Below, piece by piece: positions 12,196 through 23,417 of a stretch of DNA of 64,000 bases (positions within the stretch are counted from its first letter, which is position 1; every line of letters starts with the position of its first letter). The notes below the pieces were generated by a model. That model was given only the letters and a program-made list of their open reading frames with translations, did not search any database and had not been told where the DNA came from. Location: positions 219,546 through 283,545 of the forward strand of contig MNCI01030542.1 in the NCBI GenBank assembly GCA_015680685.1. The letters are read 5' to 3'. Source of the DNA: Gnetum montanum (lineage: Eukaryota; Streptophyta; Gnetopsida; Gnetales; Gnetaceae). Position numbers and translations under genes: made by a program.

Positions 12196-12470
12196 AAAGA
12201 TACAGGTTTGTTGACCAGTTGAATACCATGGAAGGATTCTGAGAGAACCATGCCCAACAAAAATGTTGATATTCTTCTTCTGGATGAAGCTATAAGTGTT
12301 TTGGATGCTGAATCTAAAAGGATAGTGTAGGAAGCTCTTGATAGAATCATGGTTAACAAAACAACTGTAATTGTTGCACATTGGTTGACCATTGTTACAA
12401 CATGGTTCTATAGTTGAAAAAGTTAATGGCAATTCCCAAAGTGCAGGAGATGCATGAATGAAGGAGAACA
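12196..12470 (+). pseudogene. ABCB (MDR/P-glycoprotein-like) transporter nucleotide-binding domain fragment
   Basis: A plus-strand frame contains the Walker B block DILLLDEAISVLDAES (from 12268), followed by an in-frame stop, EALDRIMVNKTTVIVAHWLTIV (H-loop histidine kept) and, after a frameshift, VEKVNG. This is the distal part of an ABC transporter nucleotide-binding domain, closest in wording to plant ABCB proteins (LLLDEATSALDAES…VAHRLST). Upstream residues resemble a ruined signature region. Only about 90 codons remain, with no introns or flanking domains, so it is a gene relic rather than a working transporter. Confidence 0.8.
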
Positions 12471-12576
12471 TTTTTTTTATGTTTTTTTTTACCAGTTTGT
12501 TTGGCTCTCTCTCTGCATTTGTTTTTGGGTTTGGTGCTTGAGCTGCTCATGGCTTGTCTGTGAATCAATGATATGA

Positions 12577-13104
12577 TACGGTGATTGGCTCCAACATTTC
12601 ATCAACGACAAGCTCCGCCTCTTCTTCCCGGACTCGCAAAATGGATCATTGCTTCGTACTCTCACTCTCGACATGCGCGGTTCCACCGTCGTCGCTTCAA
12701 CAATTGCAACAGCCGCTCCTGCAAGTCGCCATTTGGTCCTGCAACTCAGCACCGTTGGCGATGCCCACGACGGATGGAAGGAGGACGATTCGGCTTCCCC
12801 CGTAGGGTTTCTGCTGGCGCGGACTCTCTACGGCGTCGACTGGTTCAAGGAAACCGAGCTGGAAGGCCTGAGCCACGTCGCATCTGCGAGTTTCGGCAAG
12901 GAAGTCTGCCATGTATGCTGCAATCCTCACGTTTCGGAGGAAAGCGCCGTGATTCTGAGCGACGGCGAGCTGCAGCTGTTCGATGTATCCGGTTTTGGTG
13001 GAGTTAGGGCTTTTGGTTCTCAACGCCGTGAGGGTTTTAATAGAAATTTGCACGATGCCAGCATTTTCCTGGACAAACCAGCAGCACCTATCATCCGTGG
13101 CTAG
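12577..13104 (+). pseudogene. GC-rich exon-like open frame, possibly TAF1C-like beta-propeller protein fragment
   Basis: An uninterrupted 175-residue frame between TGA (12574) and TAG (13102) with clearly higher GC and CpG content than all surrounding DNA, which argues for recently functional coding sequence. Readable blocks: LRLFFPDSQNGSLLRTLTL, GFLLARTLYGVDWFKE, CNPHVSEESAVILSDGELQL followed by FDV. The 'PH-x-EES-x-VIL-x-DGEL-x-LFD' pattern resembles WD/beta-propeller proteins, and the order resembles plant proteins related to RNA polymerase I factor TAF1C; that identity is a guess from memory. No in-frame ATG before 12673, no clear exon partners downstream, so it may be a truncated gene copy. 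Confidence 0.4.
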
Positions 13105-13949
13105 CCATTTCTGCTAGGGTTAGGGTGCATCCATTTTCTGACACGCGACCCCGCGAGGACGTGCTTGCTGAGAATGAGCTGAAGTTGAAGTCACCAAACC
13201 CTGCGCCAAAGAAAACCCTCCTCAAGTCAGCAACCGCGTCATATGCTCTGCCACTGTTTTGGAGATTGGAGATAGGAAAAGACTGCAATTAGCAAATCCA
13301 TGTGAGAAATGAGATGCAGGAAACAACACTGCGAATTTCTACGACAAATATTGCAGACCTTTTTTTGATTCGTGACAAAGTTAAAGGTGGATCGTTGCAA
13401 AAAGGGAAGTTTCAAGATTTGAATTTAAATAAAATGCTTCTGCTCTACTCTAGCTTCTTGGTGGATGGTAGTTTCTACATCATCGAAAGGCTACAAATCA
13501 AATATGCAAATCTCCGATAAACAAAGGCCTTGTGGGAAAAATGTTTATGTGTTTTTGAGGGTTAGCTTGCATAATTTTATAATACCATCCAACCGCCACC
13601 TCCTATATTGCCAAGAAAAGGCAAAATAAAGAGGATATATATGTATGGGATAAGTTGCAACTATAGTTTGTATTTCTATGCAACTTAGTGATTATATTTT
13701 AATTTTCTATGATAACCACCACCAAGGACACTTGTCAATTGTAACCTTTTTATCTCTTTGATGGTTGAAACCACCCAATATTGTTGTAACTTACCTAACT
13801 TGTTGGGCAAGTAACCTCCTAACTTGTTGGGCAAGAAATTTTCTAATTGGTGAGTCAAGTTACTTGAGAGAAAAGTTAGGTGAGATATTTTTGAGATATT
13901 TTTGAAATTGTAACTACAAGGGCCACTTGTCAACTACAAAGGCCACTTG
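13105..13949. other. No recognisable gene; short direct repeats before an assembly gap
   Basis: An ATG frame at 13302-13520 (72 codons) is open but unrecognised. Short tandem duplications occur: CCTAACTTGTTGGGCAAG twice (about 13793 and 13817), GAGATATTTTT twice, and a 19-20 base unit AACTACAAAGGCCACTTG twice at 13914-13949, running into the gap. Confidence 0.5.
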
Positions 13950-14859
13950 NNNNNNNNNNNNNNNNNNNNNNNNNNNNNNNNNNNNNNNNNNNNNNNNNNN
14001 NNNNNNNNNNNNNNNNNNNNNNNNNNNNNNNNNNNNNNNNNNNNNNNNNNNNNNNNNNNNNNNNNNNNNNNNNNNNNNNNNNNNNNNNNNNNNNNNNNNN
14101 NNNNNNNNNNNNNNNNNNNNNNNNNNNNNNNNNNNNNNNNNNNNNNNNNNNNNNNNNNNNNNNNNNNNNNNNNNNNNNNNNNNNNNNNNNNNNNNNNNNN
14201 NNNNNNNNNNNNNNNNNNNNNNNNNNNNNNNNNNNNNNNNNNNNNNNNNNNNNNNNNNNNNNNNNNNNNNNNNNNNNNNNNNNNNNNNNNNNNNNNNNNN
14301 NNNNNNNNNNNNNNNNNNNNNNNNNNNNNNNNNNNNNNNNNNNNNNNNNNNNNNNNNNNNNNNNNNNNNNNNNNNNNNNNNNNNNNNNNNNNNNNNNNNN
14401 NNNNNNNNNNNNNNNNNNNNNNNNNNNNNNNNNNNNNNNNNNNNNNNNNNNNNNNNNNNNNNNNNNNNNNNNNNNNNNNNNNNNNNNNNNNNNNNNNNNN
14501 NNNNNNNNNNNNNNNNNNNNNNNNNNNNNNNNNNNNNNNNNNNNNNNNNNNNNNNNNNNNNNNNNNNNNNNNNNNNNNNNNNNNNNNNNNNNNNNNNNNN
14601 NNNNNNNNNNNNNNNNNNNNNNNNNNNNNNNNNNNNNNNNNNNNNNNNNNNNNNNNNNNNNNNNNNNNNNNNNNNNNNNNNNNNNNNNNNNNNNNNNNNN
14701 NNNNNNNNNNNNNNNNNNNNNNNNNNNNNNNNNNNNNNNNNNNNNNNNNNNNNNNNNNNNNNNNNNNNNNNNNNNNNNNNNNNNNNNNNNNNNNNNNNNN
14801 NNNNNNNNNNNNNNNNNNNNNNNNNNNNNNNNNNNNNNNNNNNNNNNNNNNNNNNNNNN
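13950..14859. other. Assembly gap (910 N)
   Basis: Run of N. The left edge stops inside a tandem repeat unit, so an unresolved minisatellite is a likely cause. Confidence 0.95.
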
Positions 14860-16265
14860 AACAAAATAGGAAACTATAAATAACTCACAGTACTGGACAA
14901 AGTTGGCTGAATCTCTTTAAAGTAAAGTCATTTGTAGTTCACACACAACGAAATTGTCACATTTCATACAACCGCACGCCGCAACAACACACACACATAC
15001 TCACATTAACTACTGAGTTATTTGGAGGTATCTGGGCCTTGGTGTAGCCAGAGACCAGCAGACACCTAAATCCTGTTCGAGGACACTCGTTGGTGGTCGC
15101 GTCCCAAACGGTCGCCAACAACCATGAGTGGTGATAACCTCATGGTTTAATTCTAGGTTGACCATGAGTTGATCATGAGTCATGTTCTCTTATTTGGTGA
15201 AACAACAAGTCATGGTTGGGTTGTGACAAGACACAAAATTTAATTTTTTAATGAAAATTGAAATCAAAATTTGATACACATTTGATGATTGATGTTGCCA
15301 AGATAGTTTATTAATTTGATATGAAGATTCAAGTGACTTGGCATAAAATTAGGATGAGACAAATGTGATTACACCATTGATGATTGTCTAATGAGTTGAT
15401 CTTGAATGATAAATGCTAATGACATTAGTGAATTGATGAGAATATAATATAGTGAATCTGTTGAGAGCCCAAATAAGGTGAGAAACTTAATGGTGATTGA
15501 GAGAAAATTTAGTGATAATAATGTTGAAAGTGGTTGGAAATTTAAACTTGAAGAAGATGAACAATTGAAAAAGGAACACAATTGTTGATATCAACATTCC
15601 CATGCTTGGCATGGATCCATCACTTGATATATTTTTTCAACCGTTGGGTCCTAATTTCACAATCTCAAGGTCATCAACTCTAGTTAAAATAAATTGCATG
15701 ACAAATAAAGATAAGTTTGAGATGTGATTTTAAAACCTTTAAATTATTAATTATTAATTGTTATCCATGATTATTATTATTCAACAACACCATTCCTTTG
15801 ACGCGATTGGATTATTCCTTTGAATAGTAGATCTTTGGGTCTTTTAATAAATGCAGAAATGTGATGACACTCTTTGAGGATACCCAACCAAGCTAAAACA
15901 TTATTGACTTTCAGAGTAATATTTGTGATATAGTTTCACTCCAAATTTCTTAGAAAGCTTGACACTGGATAAAAGCAAATAATCCAACCCACAAAAATTT
16001 AACTTCCACGAAATAAGAACATTTGTTTCTCTGAACCTTTTGTCTCATCGGACAGAAGTTGAAATTCAATGTACTGCACAGCGAACCGGATCATGATCGG
16101 GGTAGGAATCCATAGATATAAGATAATCCATAAATCGGTGCAAAATGGGAATCGTAGCGGGGGATATTTTCTTCATGGAGATTGAATCCCATATAACGTA
16201 GCAGGTATCACATTCTCCTGCAACGGAAACAAAACGTTGAAAGAATTTGGATAAGGTTCAGTGTC
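14860..16265. other. Intergenic, upstream of the host gene
   Basis: No credible coding sequence. TCATGGTT words near 15120-15220. The last 200 bases before the gene start contain GATAAG-type words (AAGATAATCC near 16120; GGATAAGG near 16250) that resemble light-response I-boxes; promoter function is inference. No clear TATA box found at the expected distance. Confidence 0.4.
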
Positions 16266-16459
16266 ATGGCAATGGGGTTGCTGGCAGCGTCCTCTGCAAG
16301 TCCGTGGCTCAACCCAACTAAAGCGCATTCTCTTTCCAATTCTTGCAGCTCATGGAACAGCCCCAATATTTGCATTCGATCACGTTTCGTGTGCTGCTCT
16401 GGATCTGTAATCAATCTCTGCAATTTCAGCATGAATTACTTCATGTATAATGCCGGGAA
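16266..16459 (+). CDS. Host gene exon 1 (start codon, transit-peptide-like)
   Basis: ATG at 16266; a second ATG two codons later is an alternative start. Ends in phase 2 at GGGAA followed by donor GTAAGC (16460). Intron 1 is only 66 bp with a T-rich tract before TTACAAG. Confidence 0.65.
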
Positions 16460-19400
16460 GTAAGCTAAAATTCTGTTGTTTTTTTTTTTCTTAAAAAAAT
16501 TCCTTGTATCTCTTGTTTTTACAAGAGGGACTTCCTCAAAGTCCGCTGAGAAGTCATTTGTTGGGCAGCGGCGTTTTGAAGATAAGGCATTGCCTGGTAC
16601 TTACTGGAAAGACGTGCCTGAGTGAGTACATTTTCTTTTCAGTCTCATTTGTGCCATGTAACAGCACAGGAATCATGATTTTTCGTTTTAAATTTCGGTA
16701 AAAATTGCCTAATTTTGAAATGCATGTTTTGCAATTCAAGCATTTGTTTCATTGCCATCTGAATAATGGAATGTCCTTTTCAACATTCGGTTACATAGCA
16801 CAGAGAGCTGCATAGCTTCATATTACTTTTTAGTAGGAAGTTACATAGCTTCATATTACTTTTTAGCAGAAAGTTACAATACATTGTCTCTATTGATTGG
16901 TATTACTTGTCTGGTAAGAGAGTCTAAAAAACGTTATGTTTGATACCCACAACTTGAAAAATGGCATCAAACCAAGTTTTTAGAAAAATCCATAGGTAAA
17001 ATCAGCTCAAATTTTTTCATTAACTTGAATCAAAGTACACACGTAACCATTTGCTAAGTTTACTCACAGAAACGGGGCCATACCACAACATAGAAAACAT
17101 CAAGACTTTTACAAGCAAATTGTGCGACACTAGTTTATCAAAAGTTCAAGAATGGTTATTCATAACAATGAGGGAGATGGTACCAGGTGATAAGACTCTT
17201 AAAAACTTTAGCTATATATTGGGGTACATGTTATCGGAAAAGATTGCTTACCCTATAAAAAATGCTTATAAGTTAAGTTTAATGCATCAGCAGGGTTATA
17301 CAGTGTCCTAAGAACTGGAATGTGCTTAGATGCCAAGACCAGGGACTAAACATGGGCAGTGCAATTGGACCACAACAACCACACGGCATAGTAGCAGTTT
17401 TGTTCCAATCACCTTATTGGAACGAAGAATGTGCAAACTAGCTTCTACAAGGTGATAAAAGTCATTAGTGAAGCTAAGAAAAGTTTGATTAAAAAAGCCA
17501 AAATAGAAAATATGTAGCTAAAGGCAAGGATGAAGCCCAAAGCAGAAAGCATTTAGCATTGAAGCCGAATAGTTTTTTCTTCTTAGTATTAAAAAGAGCC
17601 TAAAAGGTTGAAACTGGATGGCAAGTAGACCCTGTTTTAGAAAGTTTGCAGTTAAAACTCAGGATGCTAATATTTGAATCTTCAAATTATGTATGCTCCG
17701 TACTTTGTATATTTCAAAGATTTAGTTTTTATTATTAAAAGATTTATATCGTTTTGTTGGTTTGTTCATTTATGTGTGAACGGGAGATTGAGTTTGATGC
17801 TCATTTTGGTATCTCTTAATATCATTCTGTTTTAAACAGAGTAATTTGCACACCTTAACTGTGCATGGAGCAAACCTAATGCAATCATTTTTTTTAAAGA
17901 AAATTTAAGGCAGCACTGCAAATTTACCAAGTTTCTTCAACACGCCTACATTATAGAAGACGAGTTCTAGGTTAAATGATTGACTAAAGAGTTAAATCTG
18001 TTCACTATTTTTATGAAAATGTAATATCTGTCCAATAGATTTTATAGGTCTTGGGATGTAATAAAGCTTCAATTTTAGTTTCAGTGATGGCTACAGCTCA
18101 AACAAGAGAAAACAACTGTTAAATAAATCATGTGGACTTGAAACAATTTTATTTAAGGGGAACTTTAAATTATGGGAAAATGTGTGTTTATTTGAAATAT
18201 TTTCTACATTTCAAAAATTTAAAAAACTTTTACATGAGGATGAATCTGACATCAACACAAGTTTATCTTTTTACAATTTGAGTAATGATATGGATATATC
18301 TTATTGCAGGTCTGATCTGGGGGATAAAGTGCTCATAACATTGAAAAGGGGTTCTGCAAAGGTGTGTAATGCTAAGTTCGTTTACTGTAGTCTTCAATGT
18401 TTAATTTTTGCCAACGCTAAAGTTTTCTTATTTATTATGGGAATGATTAGTAGGATTCAACTTAATAAGACATTTGAAAATCAATATGGTTTAAAAGTCA
18501 CAAAGTGTTATCACCAAGAAGCTTCATATAATGCAAAGCATTTTCTGAATCAGAGTTAAATGATAGTTTATATGCCAAAGACTTAGACATGTGTTCAATA
18601 GAACTTTAACACATATGAGAGACAGAGGGTCATCTTATAAGTCACATAAAAAATGTATATATCATTTGAGGCTTAATTAAATTGCCTATGTGTTATCATA
18701 AATCATAATGGATATCTTGTACATTCTATGTTAACTGAATTTTTTAATAACATTTTAAAATAAATTCTGTAACTTGATTCAAGTCTGGTTTGCATACCAG
18801 ATAGGTGCTTTGCTGGACGTGAATTGTAATTATAATTTAGAGACTTGCATACCATACACCTTTCACTGGGCAAGGGGTGGATATAATGAAATAAAAAGGA
18901 GAAACGTAAAGAGCATAACTTGGATTCATGTATCAATATGCAGTTTGTTTTGAAAGATGACAAACATTTAGAGAAAAAATAGAAATGAAAGATGGATAAT
19001 TCAGTTTCCTTTAATGGCAGGATTAGATTGTTAAAGCTACATAAAATGTAGAGCTCATAGTTTGAAGTATATCGAAAAAGTCATAATGTTTTGAGAGTTA
19101 ATAAAAAGGGAACTTTACTTTTAATGGCATATATTCAAGGAAAAAGTGGAGCTACAAACTATAAACAAAGATGGCACAATACTAAAAAAAAGATTTCAAA
19201 GAAGGTCACAACTACTTTTTTTAAAGTAAAATGACATTATTTCTCTTAACAAACAGAGTCGTTTTTTATTGTTTGTAAACTAGTTTAGCTATATATTTAT
19301 GATATATATCTATTATTTAGCCAGGAAAATGTTTGATATTTTTCAAATTAAAAAATCTCAAACTGAATTACTGAGAATTGATCTTCCAAGGATAAAATCC

Positions 19401-22400
19401 AGGTTATCCTTGGACTCTTGCAAATGATAATTCTTGTGAAAAGGTTCATCTCTTGTCCCAGGGTTATGACAATAATTATTTATTTACCATGGTAAAGTCA
19501 AAAAAAAAAAAACAAAAAACAAAAAACAAAAACAAAAACAAACAAGCAAACATAACCAAGAGAGCTTCCCTTGACTATTAGGATGATAAAATTATTTTAC
19601 TGTGACAAAAGAAAGACTCTCTTAGAGAAGGCTGATAATTGGCCTCTCGGCCAAAATCTTGGCAAAAAAATGTGTAAATGGTAATGTATACAATTTCAAA
19701 AATACCAGCTACCATGTATTCATGCTTGTGCTACCACACATATTTGTTTAAATACACCTCATTGCCAAGCCCTAGGAAGTTCATACTCATGGTATTACCT
19801 TTATTGATGTAGACACAAGCATGGTAAATATTGATATTCTTTCACTCACACAAAAATAGGCTTCTTGGATATAAACATTTTCAGCAGTTTAAATAATGTA
19901 GGACCTCAGGTTTGGAATCTCTGTCATTGTATCATGAAGTGCAGCCAAAAGTGGGAAAGCTAAATAGGCTATTCCCTTTTTTTATGAGACTTACTTTTTT
20001 ATAAATTATTGGGAGTTTCATATCTTGATCTGTAATTTTTTTTTTTTTTTTGTATCTTCAGCGTACAATCTCTTCAATATTTTTCATGAAAATGTAATAT
20101 CTGTCCAATAGGTCCTACGGGTCTTTAGACATAATAAAGCTTCAACTTCAGTTTCAGTTTCAGTAGTGCCTATAGTTTAAACAGAAGAAAACAAATATTG
20201 GATAAATGATGTAAACTTGAAACAAGTTTATTTAAGAGGAACTTTAAATGATGGAAAAATGTGAGTTTATTAAAAATATTTTCTACATGAAGATGAATCT
20301 GACATGAGCACAAGTTTATCTTTTTTTCAGTGTGAATAATGATATGAATATATCTAAATGCAGGTCTGATCTGGGGGATAAAGTGCTCATAACATTTAAA
20401 AAGGGTTCTGAAAAGGTGTGTAATGCTAAGTTCTTTTATTGTAGCCTTCAACACTTAATTTCTGCCAACGTTAAAGTTTTCCTATTTGCTATGGGAATGA
20501 CTTGTAGGATTCAACTTAATAAGACGTTTGAAAATCAACATAATATAAAGGTCACAAAGCATCATCACCCAGAGGCTTAAAGCATTTTCTAAATCAAAGT
20601 TAAATGATAGTTCATATGCCGAAGACTTAGATATGCATTCAGTAGAACTTTAACATACATGACGGGTCATCTTCTAAGTCACATAAATGATGTGTACATC
20701 ATTTAAGGCATAATTAAATTTCCTATCTATTATCATAAATCATAATGGTTATCCAGTTTGTTTATGTTAACTGAAATTTAAAAAACAATGCATCCTTCAT
20801 CAATGTTAGAATAAAATTTCTAACTTGATTAAAGTTTGGTTCACATATGACATAGGTGCTTTGATGGACATAAATTGTAAGTATAAATTTAGAGATTTGC
20901 ATACCATACATCTTTCTCTAGGCAGGATGTGGATATAAAAATGTGAAAAAAAAGGGAGAAATGTAAAGAATAAATTTGGAATCATGTATCAATATGCAAT
21001 CTGTTTTGAAAGATGACCAACATTAGANGCCTCTGGGTGATGATGCTTTGTGACCTTTATATTATGTTGATTTTCAAACGTCTTATTAAGTTGAATCCTN
21101 AAATAATTTAAATTATATATAAAAAATTCACAATGCTTTAAGAGTTAATAAGAAGGGGAGTTTACTTTTAATGGCATATATTCAAGAAAAAATTGGAGCT
21201 ACACACTATTAACAAAGATGGCACAATTCTTACAGAAGATTTCAAAGAAAGGCACAGTTGTATTTAGTCAATAAAATAACATTATTTTCCCTGACAGATG
21301 CTACAATTTTTGGCTGTTTATAAATATGCTTGCAATTGGTACTTTGTATAGTTGCAAAAATACCAGCTACCACGTGTTCATGCTTGTGTTGTTGCACATA
21401 TTTGTATAAATACCAGCAACCTCGTTGCAAAGCCCCAGGAGCCCCACAGGAAGTTTATGCTCATGGTATTACCTTTATTATTGATGTAGACACAAGCATG
21501 GTAAATATCAATATTCTTTTACTCACACAAAACAGGCTTCCTAGATATAAACATTTTCAGCAGTTTAGGTAATGTAGGGCCTCAGGTTTGGAATTTCCAT
21601 CATTGTTTCATGAAATGCAGCTGAAAGTGCATTTGTTAGATAGGTTACTCCTTTTTGCAGTTGTTTCCTAACAGTGTCCTCTAACTTTTTTATAAAAATT
21701 AGAGGTCTTGATCTGTAATTTTTCTCAGATTTTATCTTTAGATTTAATGTCTAGAGAGAGAAAACTCATGTAAGATACATGAAATCAGGTTCCCTCTTTT
21801 GATGGTCAGATTCTGGTGGCACTAGACTCAGCTATCTTAAAAACACGTTGACTTGGCCAAACAAGTTGTTAAGAACATTGTCAACTTGGCAAGCTAAGCA
21901 AAGCTGTATTATCGAGTGTTTGAAAGTGTTGTTTTAACCAATTTTTTGCTTATTTAAAATCATTTTGTCATCTATTTTAACATGCTAAATTGTTTGAGGG
22001 AAACAAATTTTAATNTACACAAAATATTAGAAAAAACCATATTATAAATGTAAAGATACACAAAAGTAGTGAATTCTTCTTCACTTGGAGCATTTACCAG
22101 ATTAAAATTTGTTTCCCTCAAACAATTTAGCATGTTAAAATAGATGACAAAATGATTTTAAATAAGCAAAAAATTGGTTAAAACAACACTTTCAAACACT
22201 CGATAATACAGCTTTGCTTAGCTTGCCAAGTTGACAATGTTCTTAACAACTTGTTNATCATATTCATGGCACAGTTGCTGACAGTGTTGGTGCATTAAGC
22301 TTTAAACAATTCCACCTTATTTTCTAATGACTTATAACCTGTGTATTTTTCATTTGTTACCATTAAACAAACCAAATTTTATTTTATGATTTGTCCATAT

Positions 22401-23417
22401 GTAGGCGAGTTTTTAAGGTCTGAAATGTGCTAGAGTAACAAGATAATATTATCATAACTGCTTGTACTTGTGATTTTTGAATTACTGTTATGTTACAGAA
22501 CTTTTGTTTTCAGGGGTCCTGCTTTTATTGTGAGATGAAAGTAGCAGGTGGAGCACACGAGGTAGCTATTCTTGGCCTGTTTGTTGCTTTATACATAGAG
22601 AATAAATGCGGTGCTTCTGATAAAATTTCAGGAAGTGAGTAACAATTTTAAACGAAAATTTTAATTTCTAAACATGTACAAACATTCTAAATTACTGTTG
22701 CATTTAGGAACAATTGACTTTTAAAGTATGCATTTGAATGGATTTAAATTTTCAGAAAAAGGCTTCAGTGTGGTAGCACTGTATTAAGTTGATGAAGAAG
22801 TTGCTGTAGGTTGCTTCTTGAGATGCCATTGCCTTTTTCTACACCATAACTGGTTGTGTTATTGTGCATTTCTTCAAGGGAATGCTCGCATAAGCAAGAA
22901 TTTTGAAATCAAACCAGGTGGATTTGACAAGATTTTATGGTTGGCTGCTAGCTTAACACTACATCTACTTTTTATGTCTAAAGTTGGGAGCAGCATTCGT
23001 GGAGTTCAAAACTTATTTCTAATAGTGCTAAATATAGTCTCTTAACAAAGAAATAATGAACTTTAATCTCTAGAATTAAAGGTTAATCCAAATTTCATAA
23101 AAGATTAATCACAGTAAAGATTTCAATTGAATGTGTGTCCCCAACCACACAGAGCATGATGTTGGATTTCCAGTTCATTCCTTTGCCATATACTTGTATT
23201 GTACCAGTTAAGTTAATTAGTGGTATTACACCTGGCATCTTTCATTTTGCAGGTTGGTGGTCATGGGAATTCAGATATTATAAGAAGTTGTCTTTGCCCG
23301 GTAAGAACTTTTATAAAATATTTCATTTTGTTCCTGTTTACCTTTCTTTTGGGTCTATGTCAACATTTTGTGTTGTTTTCACCCCTGGTAGGTCGGTTTT
23401 TAGGTTTCCATGAATAA
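16266..23417 (+). CDS. Six-exon host gene, predicted plastid-targeted 178-aa protein of unknown function
   Basis: Exons inferred from reading frame and splice consensus: 16266-16459, 16526-16621, 18310-18361 (or 20364-20415), 22514-22634, 23253-23300, 23392-23417. Every intron starts GT and ends AG, phases agree, and the 537-nt sum ends in TAA. The N-terminus MAMGLLAASSASPW is rich in Ser/Ala and poor in acidic residues, like a chloroplast transit peptide. The mature part has PGTYWKDVPE, SDLGDKVLITLK, a CFYC pair, a hydrophobic stretch VAILGLFVALYIE, and WWSWEFRYYKK near the end. I do not recognise the family. Intron 3 is 4.15 kb and contains a duplicated exon and assembly scars. The gene is not interrupted by an LTR element and no exon has a stop, so it is probably functional or recently so. 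An RNA-seq alignment would settle the exon model. Confidence 0.65.
16526..16621 (+). CDS. Host gene exon 2
   Basis: Acceptor ACAAG at 16521-16525; encodes KGTSSKSAEKSFVGQRRFED through WKDVP and ends in phase 2 at CCTGA before donor GTGAGT (16622). Confidence 0.65.
16807..16874 (+). repeat. Two-copy tandem repeat in intron 2
   Basis: ACATAGCTTCATATTACTTT and the following dozen bases are repeated twice head to tail with two or three differences. Confidence 0.7.
18310..18361 (+). CDS. Host gene exon 3a
   Basis: 52 nt between TTGCAG (18304-18309) and donor GTGTGT (18362). Completes the split codon of exon 2 and encodes SDLGDKVLITLKRGSAK, leaving phase 0. Same-length twin at 20364. Confidence 0.6.
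19501..19550. repeat. A-rich CAAAAA microsatellite
   Basis: Simple A/C-rich run inside intron 3, duplication copy 1. Confidence 0.8.
20364..20415 (+). CDS. Host gene exon 3b (duplicate, alternative to 3a)
   Basis: 52 nt with intact acceptor AATGCAG and donor GTGTGT. Encodes SDLGDKVLITFKKGSEK. It differs from 3a at only three bases, all amino-acid changing (L to F, R to K, A to E), while the flanking intron copies have drifted much further. Because 52 is not a multiple of three, including both copies gives AAG GTC TGA, an immediate stop, so only one can be used per transcript. Confidence 0.5.
21028..21100. other. N-bounded 71-bp inverted copy (assembly scar)
   Basis: 21029-21099 lies between single N bases at 21028 and 21100 and is the exact reverse complement of 20506-20576. 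A perfect copy inside diverged duplicated sequence, with N at both ends, points to gap-filling or scaffolding rather than biology. Confidence 0.8.
21860..22256. repeat. Perfect 155-bp inverted repeat with N borders (assembly scar)
   Basis: 22101-22255 is the exact reverse complement of 21860-22014. The second arm, with 85 unmatched bases, is enclosed by single N at 22015 and 22256. Same signature as 21028-21100. Confidence 0.8.
22514..22634 (+). CDS. Host gene exon 4
   Basis: 121 nt after acceptor TTTTCAG; encodes GSCFYCEMKVAGGAHE and VAILGLFVALYIENKCG, with two cysteines two apart and a further Cys; ends in phase 1 before donor GTGAGT (22635). Confidence 0.65.
23253..23300 (+). CDS. Host gene exon 5
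   Basis: 48 nt after TTTTGCAG; encodes WWSWEFRYYKKLSLP with split codons at both ends (phase 1 in and out); donor GTAAGA at 23301. Confidence 0.65.
23392..23417 (+). CDS. Host gene exon 6 (stop codon)
   Basis: After a 91-bp intron ending CTGGTAG. Completes the glycine codon of exon 5 and encodes RFLGFHE then TAA at 23415-23417. Confidence 0.6.

Larger units (their letters stand above)
17990..20060 (+). repeat. Tandem segmental duplication, copy 1 (contains exon 3a)
   Basis: Aligns along its length with 20065-21740: shared blocks ATGAAAATGTAATATCTGTC, the exon, TTTAATGGCATATATTCAAG, and GTAGACACAAGCATGGTAAA. Copies differ by many substitutions and indels outside the exon (by eye about 80-85% alike), so the duplication is old. 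Confidence 0.8.
20065..21740 (+). repeat. Tandem segmental duplication, copy 2 (contains exon 3b)
   Basis: Second copy of the block at 17990-20060, immediately adjacent and in the same orientation. It also contains an inverted 71-bp piece flanked by N (21029-21099). Confidence 0.8.

Noticed and set aside
13914-14883. Long open frames over the N run
   Set aside because: The gap has no sequence; the frames are artefacts.
15369-15581. Serine-rich minus-strand frame upstream of the host gene
   Set aside because: No motif, low-complexity composition, no splice or promoter context.
17051-17311. 86-codon frame in intron 2 of the host gene
   Set aside because: No recognisable motif, no splice continuity with the gene's exons, codon use like the AT-rich intron.
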